Part shown: piece after piece, positions 16,626 through 25,006 of the stretch
Numbering within the stretch: position 1 is the stretch's first letter
Layout: each line of letters begins with the position of its first letter
Origin: Hylemonella gracilis
GTDB lineage: Bacteria > Pseudomonadota > Gammaproteobacteria > Burkholderiales > Burkholderiaceae_C
Reading direction: 5' to 3'
Length of the DNA: 51,925 bases
Assembly: GCA_945862195.1 (NCBI GenBank)
Contig: CAMAXR010000003.1
Coordinates: 1 to 51,925 of the forward strand
The notes under the pieces: model-generated
Told to the model about the DNA's origin: nothing
The model's input: the letters and a program-made list of their open reading frames with translations, nothing else
Databases searched by the model: none
Position numbers and translations under genes: made by a program

Positions 16626-18293
16626 ATGGCTCAATATGTTTTCACCATGAACCGTCTTGGCAAGATCGTGCCACCCAAGCGCCAGATCTTGAAAGACATT
16701 TCGCTCTCTTTTTTTCCGGGCGCCAAGATTGGCGTGTTGGGTTTGAATGGGTCAGGTAAATCCACGCTGCTCAAGATCATGGCCGGAGTAGACAAAGAGT
16801 TTGAGGGCGAAGCCGCCCCCATGCCCAACATCAAAATTGGGTACCTGCCCCAAGAGCCGCAAATGAACCCCGAAGAGACCGTGCGTGAAGCGGTAGAAGG
16901 TGGCATGGGCGAAGTTAAAGCTGCCCAGGCCCGTTTAGAAGAGGTGTACGCCGCTTATGCCGATGAAGACGCCGACTTTGACGCTCTGGCTGCTGAGCAA
17001 GCCCAGTTAGAAGCTGTCATTGCCGCGGCCGGTGCGGGCGACGGCTCCGAACACCAGCTGGAAATTGCCGCTGACGCCCTGCGCCTGCCGCCTTGGGACG
17101 CCGTGATTGGCAAGCTTTCTGGCGGCGAAAAACGCCGTGTCGCCCTGTGCCGTTTGCTGCTTTCTAAGCCCGACATGCTGCTGCTGGACGAGCCTACCAA
17201 CCACTTGGACGCCGAATCGGTGGACTGGTTGGAGCAGTTTTTGTCGCGTTTTTCGGGCACGGTGGTGGCCATTACCCACGACCGCTACTTTTTAGACAAC
17301 GCCGCCGAGTGGATATTGGAGCTCGATCGCGGTCACGGCATTCCCTACAAGGGCAACTACTCCACCTGGCTGGAGCAAAAAGAGACCCGCTTGGAGCAGG
17401 AGCAGCGCACCGAAGACGCCCGCACCAAAGCCATGAAGAAAGAGCTGGAGTGGGCCCGTGCCAACCCTAAAGGCCGCCAGGCCAAGAGCAAGGCACGTTT
17501 GGCACGTTTTGAAGAGCTGAGCGATTTTGAATACCAAAAGCGCAACGAAACCCAAGAAATTTTTATTCCTGTCGCAGAGCGTTTGGGCAACGAGGTGATT
17601 GAATTTAAGGGCGTGAGCAAATCTTTTGGCGACCGTCTGCTGATCGACAACCTGAGCTTCAAGGTGCCTGCGGGCGCCATTGTGGGCATCATCGGGCCCA
17701 ACGGTGCGGGCAAGTCCACCCTGTTCAAAATGATTGCGGGCAAAGAGCAGCCCGATCAGGGCGAAGTCAAAATTGGCCAAACCGTTCAAATGGCGTTTGT
17801 AGACCAAACCCGCGACGACCTCTCGAACGACAAAACCGTGTGGGAAGACGTCTCCGGCGGCTTGGACATTTTGACGGTGGGCAAATTTCAGATGCCCAGC
17901 CGTGCTTACTGCGGGCGCTTCAACTTTAACGGTGGTGATCAGCAGAAAAAAGTGGGCATGCTCTCGGGCGGCGAGCGCGGGCGCTTGCATTTGGCCAAAA
18001 CCTTAATTGCCGGTGGCAACGTGCTGCTGCTGGACGAGCCCTCCAATGACTTGGACGTGGAAACCCTGCGCGCACTGGAAGACGCCTTGCTGGAGTTTGC
18101 CGGTTCGGTCATGGTGATCAGCCACGACCGTTGGTTTTTGGACCGGATTTGCACCCACATTTTGGCTGCAGAGGGCGATAGCCAGTGGGTGTTTTTTGAT
18201 GGCAACTACCAAGAATTTGAAGCCGACAAGAAAAGGCGACTGGGTGAAGAGGGCGCCAAGCCCAAGCGCGTGCGCTACAAAGCCTTGAAGTAA
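16626..18293 (+). CDS. ettA: Energy-dependent translational throttle protein EttA
   Basis: ABC-F ATPase that binds the ribosomal E site and gates the first elongation steps according to ADP/ATP ratio. Two ABC domains are visible: Walker A GLNGSGKSTLLK with signature LSGGEKRRVALC and LLLDEPTNHLDAESVDWLE, then GPNGAGKSTLFK with LSGGERGRLHLAK. The linker contains the EttA-type arm and a Lys/Arg/Glu-rich helix hairpin. The ATG at 16626 gives MAQYVFTMNRLGKIVPPK and 555 residues, as in E. coli; an upstream in-frame start at 16569 adds an unrelated leader. The 3' end overlaps the opposing P1 peptidase gene by 19 bases. Confidence 0.96.
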   Translation: MAQYVFTMNRLGKIVPPKRQILKDISLSFFPGAKIGVLGLNGSGKSTLLKIMAGVDKEFEGEAAPMPNIKIGYLPQEPQMNPEETVREAVEGGMGEVKAAQARLEEVYAAYADEDADFDALAAEQAQLEAVIAAAGAGDGSEHQLEIAADALRLPPWDAVIGKLSGGEKRRVALCRLLLSKPDMLLLDEPTNHLDAESVDWLEQFLSRFSGTVVAITHDRYFLDNAAEWILELDRGHGIPYKGNYSTWLEQKETRLEQEQRTEDARTKAMKKELEWARANPKGRQAKSKARLARFEELSDFEYQKRNETQEIFIPVAERLGNEVIEFKGVSKSFGDRLLIDNLSFKVPAGAIVGIIGPNGAGKSTLFKMIAGKEQPDQGEVKIGQTVQMAFVDQTRDDLSNDKTVWEDVSGGLDILTVGKFQMPSRAYCGRFNFNGGDQQKKVGMLSGGERGRLHLAKTLIAGGNVLLLDEPSNDLDVETLRALEDALLEFAGSVMVISHDRWFLDRICTHILAAEGDSQWVFFDGNYQEFEADKKRRLGEEGAKPKRVRYKALK

Positions 18294-19270
18294 AGCCCGT
18301 TGGCCATGCGCACCGCGTTCAGCGTGGCGCGGGCCGTGGCTTCTGCAGCCATCACACTCAGCAACAGCATGTCTGCAGGGGTGGGCTGTGTGCCCGTTGC
18401 CAGGGCAAACAAAGTGTCTCCATCCAAAGGGGTGTGCACCGGGTTGATGGTGCGCGCCAAACCATCGTGCCCCACCCGCGCCAAGCGTTGAGCCTGGGCT
18501 TTGCTCAGAACGGCGTCGGTGGCGATGACTCCTATGGTGGTGTTCGTGCCCGCATCGGGGGGTGTGATGGGGCGCTGGTGGGGGGTGCCAGACAGCAGTG
18601 CTTGCACAGTGTCTTCAAGGTACTTGCCGTCGGCGCTGCGTGCACCTGCCACGAGTTGACCCGTGCTGGTGTCCACCACATCTCCCACCGCGTTACAAAC
18701 GATCAGCGCAGCCACTGTAAAGCCAGCTGCCTGCACGGAGGCGGTGCCCACGCCACCTTTCATGGCGCGATCCATGCCAAACAGCTTGCCCACTCGGGCT
18801 CCAGTCCCAGCGCCTACAGAACCTTGTGCGGGTGCTCGTTGAGACGCCTGGGTGCATGCGCTGTAGCCTGCGGCGGCGTCAGGACGAACGCTGGAGTCGC
18901 CCACCCCTAGGTCAAAAATGACGGCAGCGGGCACGATGGGCACGCGCCCGTAGGCCGTGGGCAGGCCAATGTGGTGCTCTTCCAGCCAGCGCATCACGCC
19001 GCTTGCGGCATCAAGGCCCCAAGCGCTGCCACCGGCAAGCAACACCGCATGCACTTGCTCCACCAAATTGCCGGGCTCAAGCAAATCGGTTTCCCGCGTG
19101 CCCGGTGCCGCGCCGCGCACATCCACGCCTGCCACCGCCCCTGCGCGGGTCAGGATGACGGTGCAACCCGTGGGGCGGCGCGTGTCTGTAAAGTGCCCCA
19201 CTTCGATACCCGGCACATCGGTGAGGCTGCCGGGGTAGAGCTTGAAGGCTGTAGGCAATTCAGGGTTCAT
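18275..19270 (-). CDS. P1-family (S58, DmpA-like) peptidase
   Basis: Ntn-type aminopeptidase family whose members self-cleave to expose a nucleophile. Features include GSLTDVPGIEVGHFTD at the N-terminus, GCTVILTRAGAVAGVDVRG, AVLLAGGSAWGLDAASGVM, the probable processing region KGGVGTASV, and TNTTIGVIATDAVL. The ATG at 19270 gives 331 residues and the usual family start; the longer open frame runs back into soxA and is not credible. It starts 32 bases after soxA stops, so it could be the last gene of the ior-sox unit, although no functional link is evident. Substrate unknown; the family takes D- or beta-aminoacyl peptides. Confidence 0.9.
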   Translation of the reverse strand: MNPELPTAFKLYPGSLTDVPGIEVGHFTDTRRPTGCTVILTRAGAVAGVDVRGAAPGTRETDLLEPGNLVEQVHAVLLAGGSAWGLDAASGVMRWLEEHHIGLPTAYGRVPIVPAAVIFDLGVGDSSVRPDAAAGYSACTQASQRAPAQGSVGAGTGARVGKLFGMDRAMKGGVGTASVQAAGFTVAALIVCNAVGDVVDTSTGQLVAGARSADGKYLEDTVQALLSGTPHQRPITPPDAGTNTTIGVIATDAVLSKAQAQRLARVGHDGLARTINPVHTPLDGDTLFALATGTQPTPADMLLLSVMAAEATARATLNAVRMANGLYFKAL

Positions 19271-19302
19271 GACAAGGCGTTTAAAGCGTGAGGTGTGAAC
19301 GC

Positions 19303-20100
19303 TCAAGGTCTCACAGCAGGGCTTTCTAGCGGCATACCGCGGGCCATGCTTGCCAAATAGGCTTCCAGCTCTACCAACTCCGGCGATCCATATGCAAACA
19401 ATTGGGCGCGTACCCCGCTCATGCAATTGCGCAAGCGGCGCTGAAGGGAGCCCATGCCTTGCCATTCCAGCCGGTACATGGGGTATCCCACGGGGTGCGA
19501 CTGTGGAATGACTGTGCCGCCCAACTTCAAGCCCCAGCGTTGATCGTGGCATTGCGCGCAAGTCAAATCAAGCTGTCCCATGCGTTGCTGGTAGCGGGCC
19601 GCACCCCTTTGCACCACCGCTTGCATGCGGGGGTCTGTGCTGGGGTTGGTGGGCAAGCCTCTGGACTGTAAAGCCACGTAACTCTCAAGGCTCAGCAATT
19701 CCTGACTTTCCAAACGCCATGGTGAGGCCTGCTGGTGGTTCACACGGCACTGGTTGATGCGTTGCTGCAGGTTGATGGCTTGGTTGCTGAGTGCATCAAA
19801 GGCGGGGTAGCGTGCGGCCACACCTTTCATGGACTGTGGCGCGGGGCCATGGCAGCTTTGGCACGATGGGTTAGAGGATGCAGCACTCCACAAGGCTTCG
19901 CCCTGCTTGACCCAGAGCATGCCGGGATTGCTGGTGTCGTCCCGCTGCATGGCTTGCAGGCTTTCGCCCATCATGTCAAAGCCCGAGCGGCGTGTGTCAG
20001 CAGAGGGAGATTGCGCCCAAACCAAGCTGGCTATGCCCCAAAAAGACCCAATTGCCGAAAGGGCCAGCAACCTAAAAATGGGCTGCAGTGCCTTGTGCAA
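19303..20100 (-). CDS. soxA: SoxA, dihaem c-type cytochrome subunit of SoxAX
   Basis: SoxAX oxidatively links thiosulfate or sulfide to the SoxY carrier cysteine in the periplasm. A signal peptide ends near VWA/QS. The haem motifs are CQSCH (80-84) and CAQCH (181-185), C118 in INQC is a likely distal ligand, and C226 in RNCMSGVRAQ is the expected active-site (persulfidated) haem ligand. NPGMLWVKQGEALW and the closing GSPELVELEAYL are family signatures. The start is a TTG directly after the soxZ TGA and in the same frame, supported by GAGG eight bases upstream. All catalytic residues I can check are present. soxB, which normally follows soxA, is absent. Confidence 0.95.
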   Translation of the reverse strand: MHKALQPIFRLLALSAIGSFWGIASLVWAQSPSADTRRSGFDMMGESLQAMQRDDTSNPGMLWVKQGEALWSAASSNPSCQSCHGPAPQSMKGVAARYPAFDALSNQAINLQQRINQCRVNHQQASPWRLESQELLSLESYVALQSRGLPTNPSTDPRMQAVVQRGAARYQQRMGQLDLTCAQCHDQRWGLKLGGTVIPQSHPVGYPMYRLEWQGMGSLQRRLRNCMSGVRAQLFAYGSPELVELEAYLASMARGMPLESPAVRP

Positions 20101-20421
20101 TCAAGTCACCTCAAAGGCCACGGTTTCAGTGTGCACAAAGTTTTGGTCGCCTGTCCAAGTGAAGCGCAAGTTGCCGCTGGCCGTGGCCACGGTATGAAAT
20201 GCGATGTAAGGGTTGGCTGATACCGCAGCAAACAGGTCGGCCTTAAAAATCAGCTCATTGTTGTAATGACATTCAAACCGCTCAATGATGTTGCGCGGCA
20301 AGGTTTTGCCGTCAGCCCCGGGGCGAAAGCCGGTTTCCATGGGGTGCCCCACTACGGTGCGAATTTCAAAGGTGTCGCCTTTGCGGGCAGTTTTGGGGAG
20401 GGTGATGAGGGCGCGTGTCAT
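20101..20421 (-). CDS. soxZ: SoxZ, sulfur-carrier partner of SoxY
   Basis: Immunoglobulin-like protein that heterodimerises with SoxY and is co-exported with it. The 106-residue protein reads MTRALITLPKTARKGDTFEI, then GHPMETGFRPGADGK, PRNIIERFECHYNNELIF and LRFTWTGDQNFVHTE, which is canonical SoxZ throughout. The ATG at 20421 comes one base after the soxY stop, indicating coupled translation; the 14-residue upstream extension overlaps soxY and is rejected. No signal peptide is present, as expected for a protein that rides out with Tat-exported SoxY. Confidence 0.95.
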   Translation of the reverse strand: MTRALITLPKTARKGDTFEIRTVVGHPMETGFRPGADGKTLPRNIIERFECHYNNELIFKADLFAAVSANPYIAFHTVATASGNLRFTWTGDQNFVHTETVAFEVT

Positions 20422-20422
20422 A

Positions 20423-20938
20423 TCAAACCTCGTCTCCTTCCAAGCAAGCTGCAATGGCCACAATCACTTCTACGGTGTGGGACCAAAAACTGCCGTCGTT
20501 CATTCGAGCGACCGCCACCAGTTTTTGGGTGGTAGCCAAACGAATGCGGGTGGCCACATGCGCGCGACCGGCGCGATGGTTGAGGTAAAAGTTCACCACA
20601 TCGGATTGGGGGTTGCGCTCATTAAACAAGGCAATATGGGTCACATGGTCGGCCACAGTCATGGGGCTGGCCACCGTAATTTCTATAGGCACGGTGTTGC
20701 CGTTGTCCACAATGGGAGATATGGCCAAACGTACTCGTCCGGGTCTCACGGCGGCACCGTTTGCAAACTTGCGGATGGCCGCAGTCATTTCTTCGGTGGT
20801 GGCGTAGGCGGGTCGTGTCCAGACGGCGCCACCCAACAAGCTTGCCCCTAGGGCTACGGATGTACCCAGCACACGTCGGCGTGTGAGGCTGTCGGGCGTT
20901 TGTAATTCGGGGGAATATTGGGGGGCGTTTTTATTCAT
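20423..20938 (-). CDS. soxY: SoxY, sulfur-carrier protein with altered C-terminal arm
   Basis: Periplasmic carrier that normally holds sulfur intermediates on a Cys in a C-terminal GGCGG arm. A Tat signal is clear (TRRRVLGTSVALGASLLGGA, cleavage near AYA/TT), and the body is typical: ITVASPMTVADHVTHIALFN, RNPQSDVVNFYLNHRAGRA, and a late strand SFWSHTVEVIVAIAAC. The tail, however, is AACLEGDEV: the Cys (codon 20444-20446) survives, but the flanking glycines are replaced and the Cys sits seven residues from the end instead of three. The gene is 171 residues, 9 bases after soxX and 1 base before soxZ. Whether this arm still serves canonical Sox chemistry is open. Confidence 0.93.
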   Translation of the reverse strand: MNKNAPQYSPELQTPDSLTRRRVLGTSVALGASLLGGAVWTRPAYATTEEMTAAIRKFANGAAVRPGRVRLAISPIVDNGNTVPIEITVASPMTVADHVTHIALFNERNPQSDVVNFYLNHRAGRAHVATRIRLATTQKLVAVARMNDGSFWSHTVEVIVAIAACLEGDEV

Positions 20939-20947
20939 GGATTCAGC

Positions 20948-21412
20948 TCACTCCTTCAAGCTTAATAAATAAGCCACCACGTCTTCAATATCTTGGGCGC
21001 TCAGTAGGGTTTTGCCCTGAAAAGCCGGAGCCACCCGGTGCAGGTGGTCGGTTCGGAAATAGGCAGGCATGAAGCTTTCGGGGTTGATTTGGCGCGAATC
21101 CACCATGCGCAAGCGCAGCTGCGCGGCGTTCAGGCGCGCACCCACACCGCGCAGGTCTGGCGCCATATTGCCGTGAAAACGTTCGTCTGGCACGGGAGCT
21201 TGGTGACACAACACACAAAGTCCCTGCTGGCGATTGGCCACAATGGCACGTCCGCGCTCGATGTCGCCAGGTTGTTGGGTCAGCGGCTGGCTGGGATTTT
21301 GTGTGGCTGGGCTCATTGCGCGCGCATAGGGCCAAGCGAAAAGCCAACAGCACAACACCAACAACAAGGCCAGCCCAAGGGGCTGGCCTGTTGGTTTTGG
21401 CCTAAAGCTCAC
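20948..21412 (-). CDS. soxX: SoxX, monohaem c-type cytochrome subunit of SoxAX
   Basis: Electron-accepting partner of SoxA. The signal peptide is long (hydrophobic LGLALLLVLCCWLFAW, cleavage near ARA/MS), and the mature protein has the haem motif CVLCH (66-70) and the axial Met115 in PESFMPAYFR, followed by the typical VAPAFQGKTLLSAQDIEDVVAYL. The start is GTG at 21412, with only a weak ribosome site, 18 bases after the iorB stop. A very stable 10-base hairpin lies just inside the gene (21367-21389). The 154-residue length is normal. The close spacing suggests read-through transcription from iorAB. Confidence 0.94.
   Translation of the reverse strand: MSFRPKPTGQPLGLALLLVLCCWLFAWPYARAMSPATQNPSQPLTQQPGDIERGRAIVANRQQGLCVLCHQAPVPDERFHGNMAPDLRGVGARLNAAQLRLRMVDSRQINPESFMPAYFRTDHLHRVAPAFQGKTLLSAQDIEDVVAYLLSLKE
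21367..21389 (-). repeat. Perfect 10-base hairpin at the 5' end of soxX
   Basis: AGGCCAGCCC and GGGCTGGCCT form a perfect GC-rich 10-base stem with a 3-base loop, starting about 24 bases into the soxX reading frame and coding part of its signal peptide. No U-tract follows in the direction of transcription, so it is not a normal intrinsic terminator. It could reduce soxX translation, pause the ribosome or stabilise a processed sox mRNA. Confidence 0.6.
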
Positions 21413-21430
21413 GCTTTATGCGCTCTGGCA

Positions 21431-23626
21431 TCAAGCCTTTTGAAGGCTATGGTTTTTCAAAGGCAAATCGCGGATGCGCTTGCCAGTGGCCGCAAAAATG
21501 GCATTGAGCACGGCAGGAGCTGCCACGGCAATGGTGGGCTCGCCCACACCACCCCAGAAGCCACCCGACGGAATCAGCACGGTTTCCACCTTAGGCATTT
21601 CGTGCAGACGCATCACGGGGTAGGTGTCAAAGTTCTTCTGAACAATGGCGCCGTTTTGCACGGTGATTTCGCCGTACAAGGCTGCAGACAGGCCATACAC
21701 AAATGAGCCTTCCACCTGGTACTCCACCTGCTGGGGATTGGCCACATGGCCAGGGTCGGTAGAGGCCACGATGCGGTGGATTTTGAGCCAACCGTCGTCT
21801 CCAACTGACACCTCGGCGCAAGCGGCCACGTAGCTGCCAAAACCCATGATTTGAGCCAAGCCACGGAACACGCCTTTAGGTGCTGGCTTACCCCAGCCAG
21901 CTTTTTCAGCCACGGCATTAAGCACGGCCAAGTGCTTGGGGCTGTTGGCCAACAGCTTGCGGCGCAAGGCCAGGGGGTCTTGACCGCTAGCATGCGCAAT
22001 TTCGTCTACAAAAGATTCCAAATAAATGGCGTTTTGGTTCAGATTCACACCACGCCAGAAGGCCGCAGGCACATGCGGGTTGCGCATGGCATGGTCGATC
22101 AGCAAGTTGGGAATGGCGTAGCCCAAAGTACCCTCAGCACCAGTGGCATCCAAGCCTTGAAACACCACGGGGTCGCGGCCGTTGCGGATGTTTTGCGGTG
22201 CCACGGTGGCCAAAATGGACTGGCCCGAAATACGCATGTGCAGCGCATTGAGGTTGCCTTGTGCATCCAAGCCTGCGGTCAGCTTGCACTGGGTCACGGG
22301 GTGGAAGAAGCCATGCGTCATGTCTTCCTCACGGCTCCACATCAGCTTGATGGGTGTGCCGGGCATGGACTTGGCAATGATGACCGCTTGGGTCACAAAG
22401 TCGTTGCGTGCGCGGCGGCCAAAACCACCACCCAAGTATTCTGCATACACATCGCATTTGTCCACAGTCAAACCGGCTGCTTCTGCAGTGGCCGCCAAAG
22501 CAGCTTCAGCGTTTTGGGTGGGCACCCAAACTTCGCATCGCTCAGCCGTCCACTTGGCTGTGGCGTTCATGGGTTCGAGCGGCGCATGGCTGAGGTAAGG
22601 GTAGGAATACACCGCTTCAATCTTGCGTGCCGCGTTGGCCAAGGCGGCAGGTGCGTCGCCATTAGAGGAACCCACCACAGCATCATTGGCCGTTAAGCCC
22701 GCTTTGAGGGTTTCGCGAATTTGGTCGCTGGACACCTGAGCGTTGGGACCAAAGTCCCAATCAATAGGCAATGCGTCCAAAGCGGTCTTGGCGCGCCACC
22801 AGGTATCGGCAATGACGGCCACACCGGTGTCACCCACCTGCACCACTTTTTTCACGCCAGGGCGGTTGGCAATGGCTGCTGCATTAAAGCTTTTGATCTT
22901 GCCGCCAAAAACGGGGCAATCTTTAATGGCCGCGTTCAGCATGCCGGGCAATTTGACGTCAACACCGTAGTTTTGGGCACCCACGGTCTTTTTAACCGTG
23001 TCCAAACGGGCCAGACGCTTACCGGCAACCGTCCAAGTTTTGGGATCCTTGAGAGTGATGCTGGCGGCCTCTGGTGGCGTGAGCTTGGCGGCGGCTTCTG
23101 CAACTTTGCCATAGCTGATTTTTTGCTTGCTGGCTTTGTGAGAAATCACACCTTTGGCCACCGTGAGTTCGGACACCGGAACGCCCCACTGGTTGGCAGC
23201 GGCTTGCACCAGCATCATGCGGGCAGCTGCGCCGCCTTTGCGCATGTAATCTTGCGAATCACGAATGCCACGGCTGCCGGTGGCGTTGAAGTTGCCATAC
23301 ACACGCTTGCGCGCCAAGCTTTGACGGGGGGTGGGCACTTCGGTGCGCACTTTGGACCAGTCGCATTCCAGCTCTTCAGCCACCAACTGAGCCAAACCGG
23401 TCAGGGTGCCTTGACCCATTTCGGCGCGGGCCACACGAACCATAACGGTGTCGTCAGCGTTGACGACCACCCATGCATTGATTTCAGGCGAGCCGTTTTG
23501 CACCAATGCGGTTTGGGCCTGTGCAAAAGGCACATGAAAACCCAAGGCCATGCCGCCGGCTGCGGCGCCAGCACTGGCCAAAAATCCGCGACGTGAAACT
23601 TCCATTGGAGTCATTGTGTTGCTCAT
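21431..23626 (-). CDS. IorB-like molybdopterin-binding hydroxylase large subunit
   Basis: Catalytic subunit of a xanthine-dehydrogenase-family molybdenum hydroxylase of the IorB type (isoquinoline/aldehyde/N-heterocycle oxidation). It begins with a Tat signal ([20 protein letters not shown]), so the complex should work in the periplasm. Landmarks are [37 protein letters not shown] and, near the C-terminus, [13 protein letters not shown] with the catalytic Glu at about 696. The length of 731 residues is standard. Its ATG overlaps the iorA stop as ATGA. Enzymes of this type usually pass electrons to a c-type cytochrome; here the next gene is soxX. The substrate cannot be read from the sequence. 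Confidence 0.92.
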   Translation of the reverse strand: MSNTMTPMEVSRRGFLASAGAAAGGMALGFHVPFAQAQTALVQNGSPEINAWVVVNADDTVMVRVARAEMGQGTLTGLAQLVAEELECDWSKVRTEVPTPRQSLARKRVYGNFNATGSRGIRDSQDYMRKGGAAARMMLVQAAANQWGVPVSELTVAKGVISHKASKQKISYGKVAEAAAKLTPPEAASITLKDPKTWTVAGKRLARLDTVKKTVGAQNYGVDVKLPGMLNAAIKDCPVFGGKIKSFNAAAIANRPGVKKVVQVGDTGVAVIADTWWRAKTALDALPIDWDFGPNAQVSSDQIRETLKAGLTANDAVVGSSNGDAPAALANAARKIEAVYSYPYLSHAPLEPMNATAKWTAERCEVWVPTQNAEAALAATAEAAGLTVDKCDVYAEYLGGGFGRRARNDFVTQAVIIAKSMPGTPIKLMWSREEDMTHGFFHPVTQCKLTAGLDAQGNLNALHMRISGQSILATVAPQNIRNGRDPVVFQGLDATGAEGTLGYAIPNLLIDHAMRNPHVPAAFWRGVNLNQNAIYLESFVDEIAHASGQDPLALRRKLLANSPKHLAVLNAVAEKAGWGKPAPKGVFRGLAQIMGFGSYVAACAEVSVGDDGWLKIHRIVASTDPGHVANPQQVEYQVEGSFVYGLSAALYGEITVQNGAIVQKNFDTYPVMRLHEMPKVETVLIPSGGFWGGVGEPTIAVAAPAVLNAIFAATGKRIRDLPLKNHSLQKA

Positions 23627-24123
23627 GCGACGCTCCCATCAGTGTGTTGAATGTCCAGTTTGGCTTGCTTGCTGCCGGTGGCTGCCGCCGCCTTGATGGC
23701 CGCGCGCACGCGACCGTAGGTGCCGCAACGGCAAATGTTGGTCATAGCTGCATCAATGTCGGCGTCTGTAGGGTTGGGGCGGTTTTTCAGCAGGGCGGCA
23801 GCGGCCATGATCATGCCGCTTTGGCAGTAACCGCATTGGGGCACATCCATCTTGACCCAAGCTTTTTGGACGGGGTGTGAGCCGTTTTTTGACAAGCCTT
23901 CAATCGTGACCACTTTTTCGCGGGGGCTCACAGAGTTGGCGGGACGCTGGCAACTGCGAGTGGGCACGCCATCGACATGCACTGTGCAGGCGCCGCATTG
24001 GGCCACGCCGCACCCGTATTTGGTGCCGGTAAGTTCCAGCTGTTCGCGCAAGACCCACAGCAGCGGGGTGTCAGGCTCGGCGGTAAATTCCCGCACTTGC
24101 CCATTGACGTTGATTTTCGCCAT
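23623..24123 (-). CDS. IorA-like [2Fe-2S] small subunit
   Basis: Electron-transfer subunit with two [2Fe-2S] clusters. The N-terminal ferredoxin-type cluster uses C38, C43, C46 and C58 ([16 protein letters not shown], then TRSC); the second domain uses C97, C100, C131 and C133 (CGYCQSGM and CRCGTYGR). The ATG at 24123 has a GAGGAG Shine-Dalgarno seven bases upstream and gives 166 residues; an upstream in-frame start is not needed. No signal peptide is present, so it is probably exported by piggyback with Tat-dependent IorB. It is the first gene of the ior-sox run. Confidence 0.94.
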   Translation of the reverse strand: MAKINVNGQVREFTAEPDTPLLWVLREQLELTGTKYGCGVAQCGACTVHVDGVPTRSCQRPANSVSPREKVVTIEGLSKNGSHPVQKAWVKMDVPQCGYCQSGMIMAAAALLKNRPNPTDADIDAAMTNICRCGTYGRVRAAIKAAAATGSKQAKLDIQHTDGSVA

Positions 24124-24194
24124 GAAAAGCTCCTCGTTGTTTGGCATATGGGTCGGCACACTGCCAACCACGTCACGATTTATAAGCGACTTAC

Positions 24195-24230
24195 AAGCCC
24201 GTTGGGCTTAATGGTCCCCGAAGCAGGGAC
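24195..24230. repeat. Two tandem inverted repeats between aapP and iorA
   Basis: AAGCCC-GTT-GGGCTT (24195-24209) is followed by GTCCC-N7-GGGAC (24214-24230), just past the aapP stop on the minus strand. They may form a terminator for the aap transcript, although no U-run follows, or an operator for the iorA promoter, whose candidate -10 TATAAA lies just beyond (about 24180-24185). Confidence 0.4.
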
Positions 24231-24247
24231 ATTCCTAGGGAAAACAC

Positions 24248-25006
24248 CTAGTGCCGCAAGATTTTGGACAAAAAGTCTCGGCTGCGTTCGGTTTGAGGGT
24301 GTTCAAAAAACTCGTGCGGGGTGTTGTGTTCAATGATTTGGCCTTGGTCCATAAACACCACGCGGTCGGCCACAGTTTTGGCGAACCCCATTTCGTGGGT
24401 CACGCACAGCATGGTCATGCCTGCGCTGGCCAGTTCAATCATCACGTCCAGCACCTCGGTGATCATTTCAGGGTCCAGTGCCGAGGTGGGTTCGTCAAAC
24501 AGCATGATTTTGGGTTTGAGGCACAGCGCCCGCGCAATGGCGACCCGCTGCTGCTGACCTCCCGAGAGCTGCAAAGGAAATTTATGCGCTTGTTCGGAAA
24601 TGCGCACACGCTCGAGTTGCGCCATGGCCAGTTCTTGGGCGGCGTGGGGCGTCATGCCCGCTACTTTGACAGGTGCCAGCGTGAGATTGTCCAAAACGCT
24701 CAGGTGGGGAAACAGGTTGAACTGCTGAAACACCATGCCCACTTTTTGACGAATCTGGTCGATCACCTTCAGGTCTGGGCCCGCAGCGTCGGTGCGCAGT
24801 TCGTCCCCGTCGACGACCAAGCGGCCGCTTTGAAAACCTTCTAGCGCATTGATGCAGCGAATCAGGGTGGATTTTCCAGAGCCTGAGGGGCCGCACACCA
24901 CAATGCGCTCGCCCTTTTGCACGGCAAGTTCAATGTCGCGCAGCACATGCAGGTGTTGGCCAAACCATTTGTTGAGGCGTTCAAACTTAATGATGGGTTC
25001 GTTCAT
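24248..25006 (-). CDS. aapP: Polar amino-acid ABC transporter ATPase (AapP/GltL-like)
   Basis: ATP-binding subunit, 252 residues. Walker A is [13 protein letters not shown], the signature [16 protein letters not shown], and Walker [22 protein letters not shown], followed by the H-loop [25 protein letters not shown] at the C-terminus is typical of the polar amino-acid (PAAT) subfamily. The ATG overlaps the preceding permease stop by four bases (ATGA). It is the last gene of the aapJQMP set, and tandem hairpins follow. Confidence 0.94.
   Translation of the reverse strand: MNEPIIKFERLNKWFGQHLHVLRDIELAVQKGERIVVCGPSGSGKSTLIRCINALEGFQSGRLVVDGDELRTDAAGPDLKVIDQIRQKVGMVFQQFNLFPHLSVLDNLTLAPVKVAGMTPHAAQELAMAQLERVRISEQAHKFPLQLSGGQQQRVAIARALCLKPKIMLFDEPTSALDPEMITEVLDVMIELASAGMTMLCVTHEMGFAKTVADRVVFMDQGQIIEHNTPHEFFEHPQTERSRDFLSKILRH

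Noticed and set aside
17292-17990. 232-codon minus-strand open frame over ettA
   Set aside because: Antisense to conserved ABC motifs of EttA and lacks a ribosome site or domain.
21367-21389. Intrinsic terminator between iorB and soxX
   Set aside because: The hairpin is inside soxX and no U-run follows, so normal intrinsic termination is unlikely.
22721-23596. Long plus-strand open frame over iorB
   Set aside because: It lies antisense to a well-supported molybdenum hydroxylase gene and its translation shows no family motif; it is a codon-bias shadow.
21431-24123. Carbon monoxide or xanthine dehydrogenase
   Set aside because: There is no FAD-binding medium subunit gene, and the large subunit has a Tat signal and IorB-type motifs; this fits the two-subunit exported hydroxylases.
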